NCBI GenBank assembly: GCA_009193035.1
Contig: SWDT01000202.1
Span: forward strand, 1-64,000
Source: Halicephalobus mephisto
Taxonomy: Eukaryota; Nematoda; Chromadorea; Rhabditida; Panagrolaimidae
Length of the DNA: 64,000 nucleotides
Direction: 5' to 3'
The number at the start of each line of letters is the position of its first letter. The stretch's first letter is position 1. A model generated the notes under the pieces. It was not told the DNA's origin. It saw only the letters and a program-made list of their open reading frames with translations, and did no database searches. Positions 24,501 through 35,376 of the stretch are shown one piece after another. The position numbers were made by a program, and so were the translations under genes.

Positions 24501-25701
24501 ATCTCCACTTCCTTGAACGTCATCCGGAAATTCTGATTTGCCTTGTAATTTTCTAAATAATGTAGAAACAGGAAATTTCAAAAGTTCCAAAAGAAGATTT
24601 ATCCTTCCTCTATGAGCAATACACATGACGATATCGTTAATCTCGTTTTGTGGAGCAACTTCAAAAAGTTCATTAAAAAACGCCATCATACTTTCTGCTC
24701 CTTCACATCCATATCGTTTCACTGTCGGATATTTCAATGCCATAAAATTATCAAAATTCTGACTTTTCAACATCAAAGTGACAATTTTTTTCTTATCCTC
24801 TGTAGTCAAATCTTCAGTAAGAATTTCCTCATACATCTGGCTAAACCAATGTCTTTCTTCCCAGTCCTAAAAATACAATAAACAATACCATGTCATCAAT
24901 AACTAACATTATATCATCGATCAGTAATATTACACTATCGACATATCACGTATAGGTAAGTAATATCATATTCTCAATCAATAATATCACATTACTAATA
25001 CTTTAAGGTTATCAATCGACAATATAGGGTGATTCACCGAAAAATGATATATCAATAATGAATATTACTATGTTATTGAAAAGTAATATCATGTTATCGA
25101 TATATGGTATATCATCAGTAAATAACATCACCTTATTAATACGTAATATCATATTACCGATATTATAGTGCTATTTACCGATAGTATAACATTATTCATC
25201 GAAAAATAATATATCAATAATGAATAATATCATGTTATCGATATATGGTATACCATCAGTAAATAACATCACCGTATTAATATATGAAATTATATATCGA
25301 TAATATACAATTACTCATCACCACACCACTCATATCTAACCCTATATAATATAAAATTCTCACATTAAGATGCATAAATTCCACAGCAATCGGTCCACAA
25401 TAAAGCGCTTCCAATTGCTTCACCAACTGCTCAATCGTTATCCCATTTTGATCCTTATCTTCCAATTTCAATCCATATAATCCAGGATCAAGTTCTCTAA
25501 CTTTCGGAATTTCAGTCAAATTCAAAGGATCCAGATTAGCCTTCAAGTACCCATGTCTTCTATACGCATTTATCAGATGAATTCTCTGAGCTTCTTCCGG
25601 AGTTATTGAATTCACAAACGGATCAAAAGTCGATTTTCGAACAGGTACAAACCCAAAAGTGGATTCATTCGAGTGGTACCCGCGTTGGGCGTTAACGGCA
25701 G
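21545..25701 (-). CDS. DHTKD1: DHTKD1-type 2-oxoadipate dehydrogenase E1 component (N-terminal exon not found)
   Basis: Exons 25364-25701, 23646-24866, 22148-23081 and 21545-21735; all phases agree, giving about 894 residues. It is a thiamine-diphosphate-dependent mitochondrial E1 enzyme that decarboxylates 2-oxoadipate (lysine and tryptophan breakdown) within a 2-oxoacid dehydrogenase complex. Signatures in order: [12 protein letters not shown] (N-terminal E1o region), [107 protein letters not shown]. Features such as [18 protein letters not shown] and the absence of the long OGDH N-terminus favour DHTKD1 over OGDH. The reading frame at 25701 starts after an acceptor (TTTCAG at 25702-25707), so the mitochondrial targeting exon lies upstream and was not identified. 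It is separate from the operon cluster. Confidence 0.9.
21840..22110. repeat. Tandem repeat in last DHTKD1 intron
   Basis: Four copies of a unit of about 60-65 bp containing AAAAACAAAAATCTTCCAAA and AAACCAAAAAATTTCATAAA. Confidence 0.6.
23082..23645. other. AT-rich DHTKD1 intron
   Basis: An intron with a donor GTAAGT at 23640-23645 and acceptor TTTTAG at 23082-23087. It has a near-duplicate of AATTCTAAAAACTTTAAATTT-AATAACTTTCAAAAAATCCTATAATCTTT-type sequence, at 23440-23490 and 23545-23600. No other feature. Confidence 0.5.
24870..25345. repeat. ATATCATGTTATCGATATAT repeat in DHTKD1 intron
   Basis: About ten copies of a degenerate unit of roughly 40-60 bp built from AATAATATCA, GTTATCGATATATGGTATA and CATCAGTAAATAACATCACC. 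It is rich in small palindromes such as TATCGATA. Confidence 0.65.
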
Positions 25702-25707
25702 CTGAAA

Positions 25708-26600
25708 CCAAAAGTAAACAATCAAAATCGACCAATACCTAAAATCGTCTTTCCAAATACTTTCTTTTCTATGTTCTTCTGTTTAAATTTTCTCTTTTTT
25801 TGAATATTCTAATCTGATATGCAAATTAACCCACTATCGGAGCTAATTACATACGAATTACGATTTAATCACTCACAAGTACTTCGATGTAACTAATCCT
25901 AAAAATTTCTCATATATCATCCCAAATCCTAAAAATTTCTCATATATCGTCCCAAATCCTGAAAATTTCACAATTCATCAATTCTAAAACATTAATTACG
26001 AAACAACTACCGTATAAAACTAAAAATACCAAATAAGTTAGAATTCGTTGAATATTTCGAAATTTAGGTCATCCAAAAAGTAAAAAATTTTAAATTTTTC
26101 ACAATACAGTAAAAATTTTTAAAATCCTCAACTTCTTAAAATTCGTGTCAAACCTATTTAGCAATAATTTTTATTTTCAATAATATTATATTCTTTAAAA
26201 ATTCATATAAAAACTAAATCCAACAATTTCAAATCTCAACTAAAAACTTCAAAATTTCGTTTCGAGATCATTTCGTGACTATTTTTACTTTTTTATAATA
26301 TAACTATATTCCTCAAAAACAATATAAAAACTAAATCCAATAATTTCAAATCTCAATTAAAAACTTCAAAATTTCGTGACTATTTTTACTTTTTTATAAT
26401 ATAACTATATTCTTCAAAAATCATATAAAAATTAAATTAAAAACTTCAAAATTTCGTTTCGAGATCATTTCGTGACTATTTTTACTTTTTTATAATATTA
26501 CAACTATATTCCTCAAAAACCATATAAAAACTAAATTAAAAACTTCAAAATTTCGTTTTAAAATCATTTCGTGACTATTTTTACTTTTTACTTTTTTCAG
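25708..26600. other. Divergent intergenic region with short repeats
   Basis: A divergent spacer between DHTKD1 (-) and the plus-strand gene at 26601. 26200-26580 has four units with AAAACTTCAAAATTTCGTTT and CGTGACTATTTTTACTTTTT. 25915-25975 duplicates ATCCTAAAAATTTCTCATAT. The missing DHTKD1 first exon and both promoters must lie here or further out, but I could not place them. Confidence 0.4.
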
Positions 26601-28045
26601 ATGAAAGCAATTCGAAAACGTGTAAAACCGCCTCCTCTAACAACGGTCCTTAAACTAGACGAAAACAACAATCTTGAATCTGACAATTTCAATTTTCAAT
26701 CAATTTCTCAAGGAGAGTCCAAGAAAAATCAACAAACAAATAATGTCGAAATAGAAAAGAAGGAAGAGCTTCAATTTTTAGAACAGAAACAGGAAAAGCA
26801 AAAAACGCGAGTGTTTGAGAAACGATCCCAGAACCTCCGTCAAAAAACTGACAGTTTTTCTAATTTTTCTAAAATTATTTCTTCAAAAAATTTTGATTCA
26901 TCTTCAAATTTTGATAATTCTCAATCTGAACAAATTCAATTAAAAATTTTAAATCCATTCAATTATTCCAATAACTCTATTTCATCAAGTTCTATTTCTA
27001 TTGAAACTTGCTCAACAACTATCCCCGCTAGTCAAGTATTTCCTTTATCCATTGCCGGCTCCCAGTTATCTTTAATTTCAAAAGTCATGGATAAACTCGA
27101 AAAAGGCGAAAAAGACAGCGAACTATATCCAGCACTCCCAAAAGAAGCCAATCGGTAAGTAAATTTTTTTTATTTTAAAAAATTTTTTCAATTTTATAAA
27201 TTATAAATTTTCTAAAAATCAGTTTTTTTTTTATTTTTAAAAAACTTCATTTCTATAAACTTCTTAAAAATATAAATTTTTCAAAAATCAAGTTTCCAAA
27301 TTTCTAAAATTCCAACATTTAAGAAAATTAATTTTATTTATAATTCTTTTTCAATTTTCAAAAACAATACTTTCATAAAAATCTTTATTTTTCGTAAAAC
27401 TTGCAAATCTCCCTCGTGACAAAAATTCCCCGACCAAAAAAGTCCTAAAAACGTACAAGGTAAACGGATGCTCTTAGATTTGTCCAATACGAACAACTCG
27501 CGCATTTTGACTAAGGACCACCTCGACTAAAGCAACCTTTCGCTTCTGTCCATTTCTATTTACTTTCTCGAGCTCCGTATACTCGACAAAATTCAATAAT
27601 GAAAACTGAACCCGATCTAGAAAATAAATTACCACCAAAAATTTCTACCGTATCTACTAGTAATATTTCTAGCAGAGTTCCCGAACCCATAAATGAGAAA
27701 AATATCGCCATATATGCCGGATTAACAGCGTAAGTTTTTTTAAAATAAATTTTTTCCAAAAAAACAAATTTCTAAAATAAATTTTTTCTCAAAAAACAAA
27801 TTTTTTAAATAAATTTCTAAAATAATTTTTCTCAAAAAAAAAATTTTTTTAAATAAATTTTTTCAAAAATTTTAAAATTCCTTTTTTTTAATAAATTTCC
27901 TTCGAAAAATAACTGAAGAAAAATTAAATTTTTAAATTTTTAAATAAATTCTTTAAAAAACATCTAAATTAAAGATTTTTTCAGCCTTTGCGTTTTAACT
28001 ATAATCATTCTCGGAATAGCTGGATTCATGTTTTTCGTAATGTAA
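26601..28045 (+). CDS. Disordered protein with C-terminal membrane tail (long isoform), function unknown
   Basis: Exon 26601-27154 (ATG directly after TTTTTTCAG, a cis or trans acceptor) ends in phase 2 at GTAAGT, and fits the exon 27985-28045, giving about 204 residues. The first 185 residues are polar and largely disordered: basic start MKAIRKRVKPPP, Glu/Lys/Gln-rich coiled stretch EIEKKEELQFLEQKQEKQK, then Ser/Asn-rich sequence. The end is LCVLTIIILGIAGFMFFVM followed by a stop, a hydrophobic tail that would anchor the protein. I recognise no family. The join to the tail exon is inferred from phase only and skips the short-isoform exon. Confidence 0.5.
27155..27598. other. AT-rich intron, then putative internal promoter / 5' UTR
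   Basis: 27155-27440 is AT-rich intron-like sequence. 27440-27598 has a higher G+C content and no ORF longer than the leader of the short isoform. Confidence 0.35.
27599..28045 (+). CDS. Small single-pass membrane protein (63 aa; short isoform or separate gene)
   Basis: Exons 27599-27729 and 27985-28045, joined in phase 2 (donor GTAAGT, acceptor TTTTTTCAG). The protein starts MKTEPDLENKLPPKISTVST and ends in a transmembrane helix spanning NIAIYAGLTA and LCVLTIIILGIAGFMFFVM, with only a few residues after it. The upstream 27440-27598 stretch is GC-richer and looks like a promoter or 5' UTR. A possible polyadenylation signal AATAAA is at 28226. The helix is better formed here than in the long isoform, so this is probably the main product. 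Convergent with rnp-1. Confidence 0.6.
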
Positions 28046-28294
28046 CCAACTTACCAAAAATGGATTTCCCACTATATCCTCTCAATCTGCTCAGCATTTG
28101 ACCTCAAAAAAATACCAACTATAAAACTCAATATTACTGTATATTAAAAATGTATTCAAGTGCCAATTTAACACTTTTACTTCATTCTCCATTTAAAAAA
28201 CTATTCTTTAAATTGGAATGATTAAAATAAATATATTTTAAAAAATACAAAAATCCACAAAATTTCATCACATCATCCATCCATTATTGCCTTC

Positions 28295-29590
28295 TCATTT
28301 GGCATAATTTGGAGTCGAATATGACGTTGTTTGACGTTGATATCCAGAATTTGTATAATTATTCACCGATGTTGAATAATTTCCAGTAGTATTGTAAGAT
28401 TGATTATATCCATATCTAAAAAAATTTAAATATATAAAAAATATAAATTATTTTAAATTCTAAAGCTTTAAATTTTTAAATTTTAAAACTCAAAAAATCG
28501 CGTGCACTCGGAATCTCGATCATAAAACTCGTTTTGTCATTTCTCGGCCACGTCAAAAATCGCGCCATCAATATTCTATTCGAAACAATAAAAACTACAC
28601 GGACAGCATTTTTTTTTTAAAAATAAAAATTTTCAAAAAACAAACGCGGATTGTGGAGAACTATAAGAAGGGGCTTGAGCTCCTGGATAATTCGGAGCAA
28701 TAGAAGATTGAGCTCCCGGATAAGATGATGTTGATTGATACGATGTTGAATAAGATTGACTTGTAGTATTCGTTCCAGGATAATTTGTATATCCTGGATT
28801 TTGATTTTGATTCATTGTCGGGGGTACAGTACGAGTTAAATCAATACGACCAAGATTCACGGGACCAGAAAGAGGAGCCCCAACATTTCCTGGTTGAAGA
28901 CTCAACTCTTTAGCAAGTTTCTCACGGAAATAATGGTAACGCGTACGCGACTCGATATACTGATCATAAAGAGGTCGAAGTTCACTGAAAAATAAAAAAA
29001 ATAATCTAATTTTCTGAAAGTGATAAGATTACAGATTAATAGGACACGGTAACTCAGGATCAGCCTCAGGTCCAGGAATTTTATAACCCCAACATTGATT
29101 CGAATTTCCTTGTTGAACAGTTGCAGCTGCTTGTACTCCATTATTCGTTCTTTTAGCAGCATAATCATCAGTCTCATTAAGTCTTTTTTTCCTTCTACTT
29201 TGTTCTTGAGGACATTGAGGAGTTTTATGATCCAAAGCTCCACATGTAAAACATCTAAAAACCACAAATTAAACCAAATTTCACAAACACTTAATCTTAC
29301 TTATCCGACATTCCAGGTTCCTTTCTCAAACGCGATGTAGATCGTTCTATATGTATCTCCCGTCCTTCCAGAACCGTTTTGTCAAGTTCTTTAATTGCCA
29401 AATCAGCATCCTCATCAGTTGGAACATGCTAAAAATACAATAAACTTCAGTAATTATACTAAAAACAAACCACAAATGCATAATTTTTCAAAACATCACA
29501 TTCTTGAACATTTACATATTGAAGAAACAGATTTCTTAATCTATGAGAATCCACTCCTTCCGCAAGATTCCCGACAAAAAGCTTGACCAT
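28295..29590 (-). CDS. rnp-1: RNP-1-like RNA-binding protein: one RRM plus CCHC zinc knuckle (Lark/RBM4 family)
   Basis: Exons 29471-29590, 29301-29428, 29033-29254, 28646-28984 and 28295-28415 give 309 residues. The RRM (residues 1-80) starts MVKLFVGNLAEGVDS and contains RNP1-like VLKNYAFVHV. It is followed by STSRLRKEPGMSDK, the linker signature of Lark/RBM4, and a CCHC knuckle CFTCGALDHKTPQC (CX2CX4HX4C). Next comes LYDQYIESRTRYHYFREKL, then a Pro/Tyr/Ser/Gln-rich disordered tail. A single RRM with this tail order matches my memory of C. elegans RNP-1 rather than two-RRM vertebrate RBM4. The probable role is binding mRNA to control its splicing or translation. It is the last gene of the operon, 165 bp after the dpy-30 stop; its ATG directly follows TTTTTAAG, a trans-splice-type acceptor. 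Two of its introns use GTTTGT donors. Confidence 0.85.
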
Positions 29591-29755
29591 CTTAAAAACT
29601 ATCAATATTAAATTCAAAAACTAAAAAACATGAAAAAGATAAATCAGTGGATTAGAACCATTAAAACTTCTAAAAAATCCACAATAAATTAATGAATAAA
29701 AGTAACATGAACATAAAACACCATAATTAACAACACAAAACCGTTTACAATCCAA

Positions 29756-30177
29756 TTATTGAGTTGGAGCTGGTTCAGCAAAACGGTCTTTCTCACGAAG
29801 CAAATATTCTCCCAAAAATTGAACCGGATTTGGTGGACGTTCTTTAGCAAGTTGACCAAGACCTTGAAGAAGAATCGGCACAACAGTTTGATCCAAATAT
29901 TGACGAGTAGGAATACTTTGCAAAGCCAAACGTTGATTTTCTTCCTAAAAAATTTTCAATTTTTAAAAATTTCATATATAAAATTCACCTCAGTTTTCTT
30001 ATCTACCGGTTTTTCTGGTGGCGGCATTGCAGCAGCATCAGCAGCAGCTTGAGAAGATTGTTGAAAATCCATATTTTCAACTCTATCACCAGATAAATTT
30101 GTGTCATTTTTATTAACAGATGGTTCAGAAATCGGAACAGCCGGTGGTGGCATTGAAGATTGATCAATTTCAGCCAT
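29756..30177 (-). CDS. dpy-30: DPY-30, shared subunit of SET1/MLL H3K4 methyltransferase complexes
   Basis: Exons 29989-30177 and 29756-29944 (donor GTGAAT, phase 0) encode 125 residues. The C-terminal half carries the Dpy-30 motif: [20 protein letters not shown], then [20 protein letters not shown] and REKDR. This is the X-type helix pair that dimerises and binds ASH2 in SET1/COMPASS complexes in the nucleus. In worms it is needed for dosage compensation as well as H3K4 methylation. The N-terminal 60 residues are Pro/Ala/Ser-rich and disordered, as usual. It lies 226 bp downstream of mrps-2; a TTTTTAG acceptor sits about 24 nt before the ATG, consistent with SL2-type trans-splicing. Confidence 0.92.
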
Positions 30178-30403
30178 TTTTCAGTTTAAAAAAACTTACT
30201 AAAAATCACAAAATCACAAAATTAAAAACTTAAAACTAAAAAACCCAATAAAAACGCGGCGCGAAACAAATCTCGTCATCCAATTGAGGATCCAACAACG
30301 AAAATTCTAAAAAATGAGAACAAAAAGTATCTAAGGGAAATTAACCCTTTTATATCGATCCATTTTCCTCCTAGAACAATATTTATCCAAAACAACAACA
30401 AAA

Positions 30404-31223
30404 CTACTTTTTTTCCAATTTTTCACGAGCTTCTTTTCCTCTATCAATTGCCAATTTAAACATATTCATATAATACCGAATAGCTGTTGTTGAATCATCA
30501 TTACCTGGTATTGGATAAGTAATATAATTCGGTTCAGAATTACTATCACATATACCAATTGTTGGTATTGCCATTTTTGCTGCTTCTACAATTCCAGGAT
30601 GTTTTTCTAAAACAGATGATAAAGTTGACAAAAATATAATAATATCCGGTAATCTAACTGATGTTCCAAATAATTGACCAGTATTCGTTAATGTTCCTTC
30701 TTGCCATTTTCTTGTATGCGAATATTGTCCCATTTCATTTGCCATTTTTTCAACCATTAACATATTTGTTCTATCAGAAGTAACAAACAAAACCATTCCT
30801 CCACGATATGCCAAATGCGCAAGAATATTCAACGCTTTAACCAAATATTTTCTAGTAATTTCCAAATCAAAAATACAGATTCCCAATCTTTCTCCATACA
30901 ACGCCCATTTCATATTTTCCTTCAAAGTTCCAATCTTATGACCATAATGAACTCTAGCTTCAAACATATCTTGAATTGTAACAACTTTTTCCATTCCAAA
31001 ATAGTCATTTTCATGAAGAATAGGATCCAAATACGGTCTGAAATGATACAATTTTTATAAAAATCCTTAAAAAACCATACTTGAGCAAAATAGGTGTCAC
31101 ATTAGCTTTCCTAAGGACATCAGCCGGAGGTTCTAGTTCAGTCCCAGGAACATATGCAGATGATGTAGAACTAAACAATCTAGTGCAAATCCGACTACTA
31201 GATATTATTCCTCGTTTTAACAT
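30404..31223 (-). CDS. mrps-2: Mitochondrial small ribosomal subunit protein uS2m
   Basis: Exons 31081-31223 and 30404-31037, phase 2 join, 258 residues. An N-terminal basic, Ser/Arg-rich leader (MLKRGIISSSRICTRLFSST) is a typical mitochondrial targeting peptide. The S2 domain follows: FEARVHYGHKIGTLKENMKW, GERLGICIFDLEITRKYLV, LFVTSDRTN, then the PDIIIFLSTLSSV and IVEAAKMAIPTIGICDSNSE blocks. The last is the S2 signature, followed by ITYPIPGNDDSTTAIRYYMN. It assembles into the mitoribosomal small subunit. The gene begins 155 bp after the natc-1 stop, and an acceptor (TTTTTTAG) abuts the ATG, as expected for a downstream operon cistron. Confidence 0.93.
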
Positions 31224-31377
31224 TCTAAAAAATCAAAAAAACATAAAAAAACAAAAAAATCAAAATATTCAGGATTTCAAACCTGTCCAAATATCAAAAA
31301 TTATAAAATAATTATTTTTTTTTCAAATACAAATTTAAAAAAAACTAACTCAATTACTATCCAAAATTATTTAACCC

Positions 31378-33709
31378 TCAAATAAGTTTGAGCACTGGAT
31401 ATAGAAAATTTTCCTTTGAAAATTCAAATGTTACCTGTTTCTAAAAAAATAAATATATATAAAAATTTCTTTAAAAAATAACAAACCTCAGGAGCAGCTG
31501 CTAATAATCTACAAACGACAAGATTTTTTTTGGCAATAGGTAAAAATTGTTCCAAAATTTTATCTTCTGGTGTAAGATTCTTTAATTTATTTAATTGATC
31601 TAAAGCTAATCCTGATGCTTCTTTCGCACGTTCATATAAAGCTTTTGTTGGTATTGTTGACAACATTCCACAATCATGATCATTTAAATATTGATCATGA
31701 TTAATTCTTGCAAATACAGGTACATGAGCAAATGGTTCAAATCTTGCTGAATAACGATTTTTCTCACCTTCTGGAATTTCTAAATGACCTGCAGAAATTA
31801 ATCCACAAATAACATTAACTAAAGATCGACACATAAGAGCATCTATCCTTTCATGCATAAGAGAAGCTTCAATTTCTTCTAATCTCCTTCTAACAAATCC
31901 TTCTCTTTGTTTCTTCTTTCTTTCAAATTTCTTCGAATCCACGTGATTTGGAACTACAAAAAACTTTTAAAACCACTTTAAAAAATCAAAATTTACCTAA
32001 TTTCAAATCAGCAACCAAATATTCTCTACTTTGTTCAAACAATCTATATCGCCACATAGATATGACTTCTCCAAGATACCAGTAGCAATATTGAAATTCA
32101 TAAGGCACAAACAATTCCAATTTAAATCCCAAAACAATATAATATCTCATCAATTCCATCAAATGCTGTCCAATATATGCCGACAAACAAAATGGTTTCA
32201 TTTCAACAGCAAGTTTATAATCTTCTTGTACTTCCAAATACTCTGTAAATTTCTTATCCATATGTTCTGCTTCAGCATATAATGCATTAAATTCCTTTAA
32301 TGCTCCACAAATTTGCTCACGTTGACGTGTTTCATTCATACCATATATTTGAATCAACGAAAGAAAACTTCTACTAACAGCTGATAGTACTTGTTGCCAA
32401 TATTGTTGAATAGCCGAAGAATGATATAACGGATAATTTTTATCCAACACCATTGGACTTGTCGTTGCTTGAAGAGAATTAACAACCATATTACTCAGCG
32501 GAATATTACCAAAAATCGAGTCACCAAAAGGTGCAATTGCAACTTGTAATAAAGAACGAGTGAAAATATCTCCTCCATTCGCAGTAAAACAACGTATATA
32601 ATTCTAAAACCATATAATAAAAAACAACTATAAAAATATACTCTCACCAGTAAATCTTCCACAACATTCACTTTCAATGGCAGTTCTCTAGAGATATCTG
32701 TCATTCGATCCACTAAGCCCTTCCAAAACTTGTAACTTGTCATTCTATCATTAATAACAGGAGCTCGAGGAAAAGTATTTGGAATAAGATGCCTATTAAC
32801 ATCAGGCTCAATAGCAGGTAACCAAGAAAAATCCCCATCGTTATCGCCTTTTGGAGGTTGTAATCCTTGATCAACTGATTTTTCAATAATATCTAGAGAA
32901 TTCGTTAAAAACGACACAGCCACAACAGCTGCTTTAAAATTCACAACAAATGCTTCTTCAGAATCCGGGGCAAGAACAGAACTCGAGGGAACAATAGCAG
33001 CAATAGCTTCCAAAAAATACCTCAGAAATTTCAATCGATGCAAGATGGCTTTCTGATTGGGAGAATTGGCTTTCTTTCCTTCAAATTTCTTCTCAATTTG
33101 CTTCAAAAGCACAACAACATTGTCATTATCCACAGAAGAAAGCATAGATTCATCAGCTCGACAAGAAAGAGTAATGTCTTCATCGTAAGCAATTCCACCC
33201 AAATCAATGATAAACTTCAGGGATCTTGTCAATTGTAATAGCCCAGTGCTTGTGACCTTCAGGACTTCATCTTCAATAAGATTAGGATTGATCAAACAAA
33301 TATTCGTGTAGACCGTTTGATCAAGAGAATTGGAATTCAAGAAAGACGCGATACAGGCCATCGTAGCATCGAAAGTAGCGATCAACTCCTCCATCGGCAT
33401 TGATTTCGTGTTGAGTCTTCCAGTCTGAATAGCTTGCTCCAACCCGAGAGTCAAATCGATCGGTATCATCCCTTGATCCATCTTCGGGTCCATTAATTCT
33501 ATCGAACTCATGCAGTCCATCAAAGTGAAGTCCGGGGTCGTGGCCAGTTCTCCGAGAGAGAGGTTCTGACAATCAGCAATAAACTGTTCTGTGACATCTG
33601 TCGATTCTCTAGATTCGAAAGCGTAAGCTCCGATGAGTTTTGGAAAATGAGAGGATGAGCCTACTACGCCGTCCTCGGGCAAACCCGCTTTGTCCGTTTC
33701 TTCTGTCAT
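31378..33709 (-). CDS. natc-1: NatC N-terminal acetyltransferase auxiliary subunit NAA35/MAK10
   Basis: Exons 32648-33709, 31997-32603, 31487-31953 and 31378-31440 encode about 732 residues. NAA35 is the large scaffold that, with catalytic NAA30 and NAA38, acetylates N-termini such as Met-Leu and Met-Ile on ribosomes. Recognisable blocks: ELATTPDFTLMDCMSSIELM and DPKMDQGM near residue 60 (the strongly conserved Mak10 signature), NYIRCFTANGGDIFTRSLLQ, WQQVLSAVSRSFLSLIQIYG and, near the C-terminus, RARFEPFAHVPVFARINHDQ-like sequence. It is the second cistron of the cluster, 100 bp after the first gene's stop, with an acceptor three bases before the ATG (CTTTAG then ATA ATG). The third intron uses a GTTTGT donor. 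Confidence 0.9.
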
Positions 33710-33809
33710 TATCTAAAGATCTAAAAAACAATAAATGGAAACATTAAGGAACATCAGATATGAATTAGGTTTTTAACCGTTGAAATAAAGGAAATGGTGA
33801 AAATTAGAT

Positions 33810-34385
33810 TTATTTCTTTTTTCCTTCCCTCAGGAAATAGTCGTCGTTGTAATCGTTGAGATTTTTGACGTCGATGGCAGGTCTACCTTCGGTCAGATTC
33901 CTCATCCGTGTCTCGTCATCGAGATACTCGTATTTTTTCAAAGCATCGACATATTCGTCGTAAAATTGCTGAGGATCAGGAAACATGAACTTGAAGTGGG
34001 CGTTGTAGAGATCAATAATTTCTTGTTCAATGGAATTCTGAAGACAAAAGTGCTCACCAAGGGTCCTCCTGGTTACTGCTTGGAGTTGAGTCTGTCTGAG
34101 CTTGTCTAGAGCCTGAAAAGAAGAGGATTAATATATCAACTTAACAAAAACACAAACAGCCAATTTATCGTTGAATTCCGCATCGAAAACGGCTCTTCTT
34201 TTGAGGAAATCCTCGTCCGTTCCTTTCGCAATCCCGATGTCTTGTTCATTTAGCTGAAAGTTACCGGAATTATATATAAAAAAAATAAAAAAAACCTGAG
34301 CAAGTCTCATTTTTATAAAATCCCGCCGACTCATGCACGGTTCGTCGTCACTTGAAGTTCTCTTCTCGTCTTCGTTGTTGGGCAT
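33810..34385 (-). CDS. 162-aa helical acidic protein, first gene of the operon; not recognised
   Basis: Exons 34296-34385, 34158-34253 and 33810-34112, all phase 0 (second donor GTTTGT, third exon after CTTTTCAG). The protein begins MPNNEDEKRTSSDDEPCMSR and continues with a predicted long helix (DEDFLKRRAVFDAEFNDKLA, ALDKLRQTQLQAVTRRTLGE). It contains FMFPDPQQFYDEYVDALKKY and ends YFLREGKKK. It is rich in charged residues and has no membrane segment or signal peptide. The helical pattern is loosely like Sds3-type chromatin subunits, but I would not assign it. Its position as lead cistron 100 bp ahead of natc-1, and the clean splice phases, make it a real gene. Confidence 0.75.
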
Positions 34386-34539
34386 ATTGAGAAAAAAAAT
34401 ATCAAACAAAATTTTCAAATGAAATTTACAATTAATAAAGCAGTAATTACGGACATGAAGAAAGTTGAAGAAATCCGAGGGCGACAGCAGAACGGAAATG
34501 AAAACAGGCAATTTTCCCGTCGAGAAAAATCAAAAAGTA

Positions 34540-35075
34540 CACTGGTTTTCTGAAACTAGGTTTGACTGAATGGAATCGAAATGTAAGAGATCTTGAGTAC
34601 AATTTTGACATTATTTAATTCTAACTGATCACAATCTATGGCAGGATTGTATTCTAACAGAAGATTGATCGTAACTGAGTATAATTAACATGTTTGGACC
34701 GTGTTTTTTTCCAGTTAAAAAAGTACTAGTAAGTTGATTACACTCAATTACAATTACTCTTCTGTTGGAATGGAATCAATACGTAAGAATCCTGACCAGT
34801 TTCCACATTGTTTAATTTTAAATGAATGCAATCGATGCCAGGATTCCATTCCAACAGAAGCTTGACTATAATTGAATGTAATCAACTTACTAGTACTTTT
34901 TTAACTGGGAAAAAACATGGTCCAAACATGTTAATTATACTCAGTTACGATCAATCTTCTGTTGGAATACAATCCTGCCATAGATTATGATCAGTTAGAA
35001 TCAACTAATGTGAAAACTGGTCAGAGACTTACGTGTCGATTCCATTCAGTCAAACCTAGTTTCAGAAAACTTGTG
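34540..35075. mobile_element. TA-flanked palindromic MITE (536 bp, Tc1/mariner-like ends)
   Basis: The whole element folds on itself. The left end CACTGGTTTTCTGAAACTAG pairs with the right end CTAGTTTCAGAAAACTTGTG, and both arms continue with GGTTTGACTGAATGGAATCG. It is bounded by TA on each side (34538-34539 and 35076-35077), as expected of a TA target duplication. Interior sequences such as CAGTTAAAAAAGTACTAGTA also have inverted partners. No transposase ORF. It sits about 155 bp upstream of the operon's first start codon. Confidence 0.85.
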
Positions 35076-35376
35076 TAACATCACTTTTACAAAGCTCCCG
35101 ACACGAACTAAGCATTAATTTCGATATATCTATTATGTCGGTTAATACATAATAATGAAATTTAATTTTAAAAAATATTAAAAGCATAAAATATGTAAAT
35201 TAGAATTTAATTTTAAAATTTTACATATTTTAAAAAATTAATTTCATGTCTACAATAAACTTGCAAATTACATCTAATTGCAGAAAAGGAATTACTTTTA
35301 CTTTTATTCCTATTTCGCACTATATCAAATTTACAAACAATACAATTTCAAACTTAAACAAATTAAATTTTAAATG

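Larger units (their letters stand above)
28295..34385 (-). other. Five-gene operon-like cluster
   Basis: Five minus-strand genes follow one another with stop-to-ATG gaps of 100, 154, 226 and 165 bp. Each downstream ATG is preceded within 0-25 nt by a T-rich sequence ending in AG. This spacing and the abutting acceptors are what nematode operons with SL2 trans-splicing look like. The presence of both essential and ubiquitously expressed genes also fits. The spliced leader itself is not encoded here. Confidence 0.75.

Noticed and set aside
21545..25701. Assignment as OGDH (2-oxoglutarate dehydrogenase E1)
   Set aside because: Sequence blocks follow DHTKD1 more closely and the length is about 100 residues shorter than OGDH.
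25277..25735. Start of DHTKD1 at the TTG near 25735
   Set aside because: That stretch is intron: a TTTCAG acceptor at 25702-25707 begins the exon, and TTG is not a normal start in worms.
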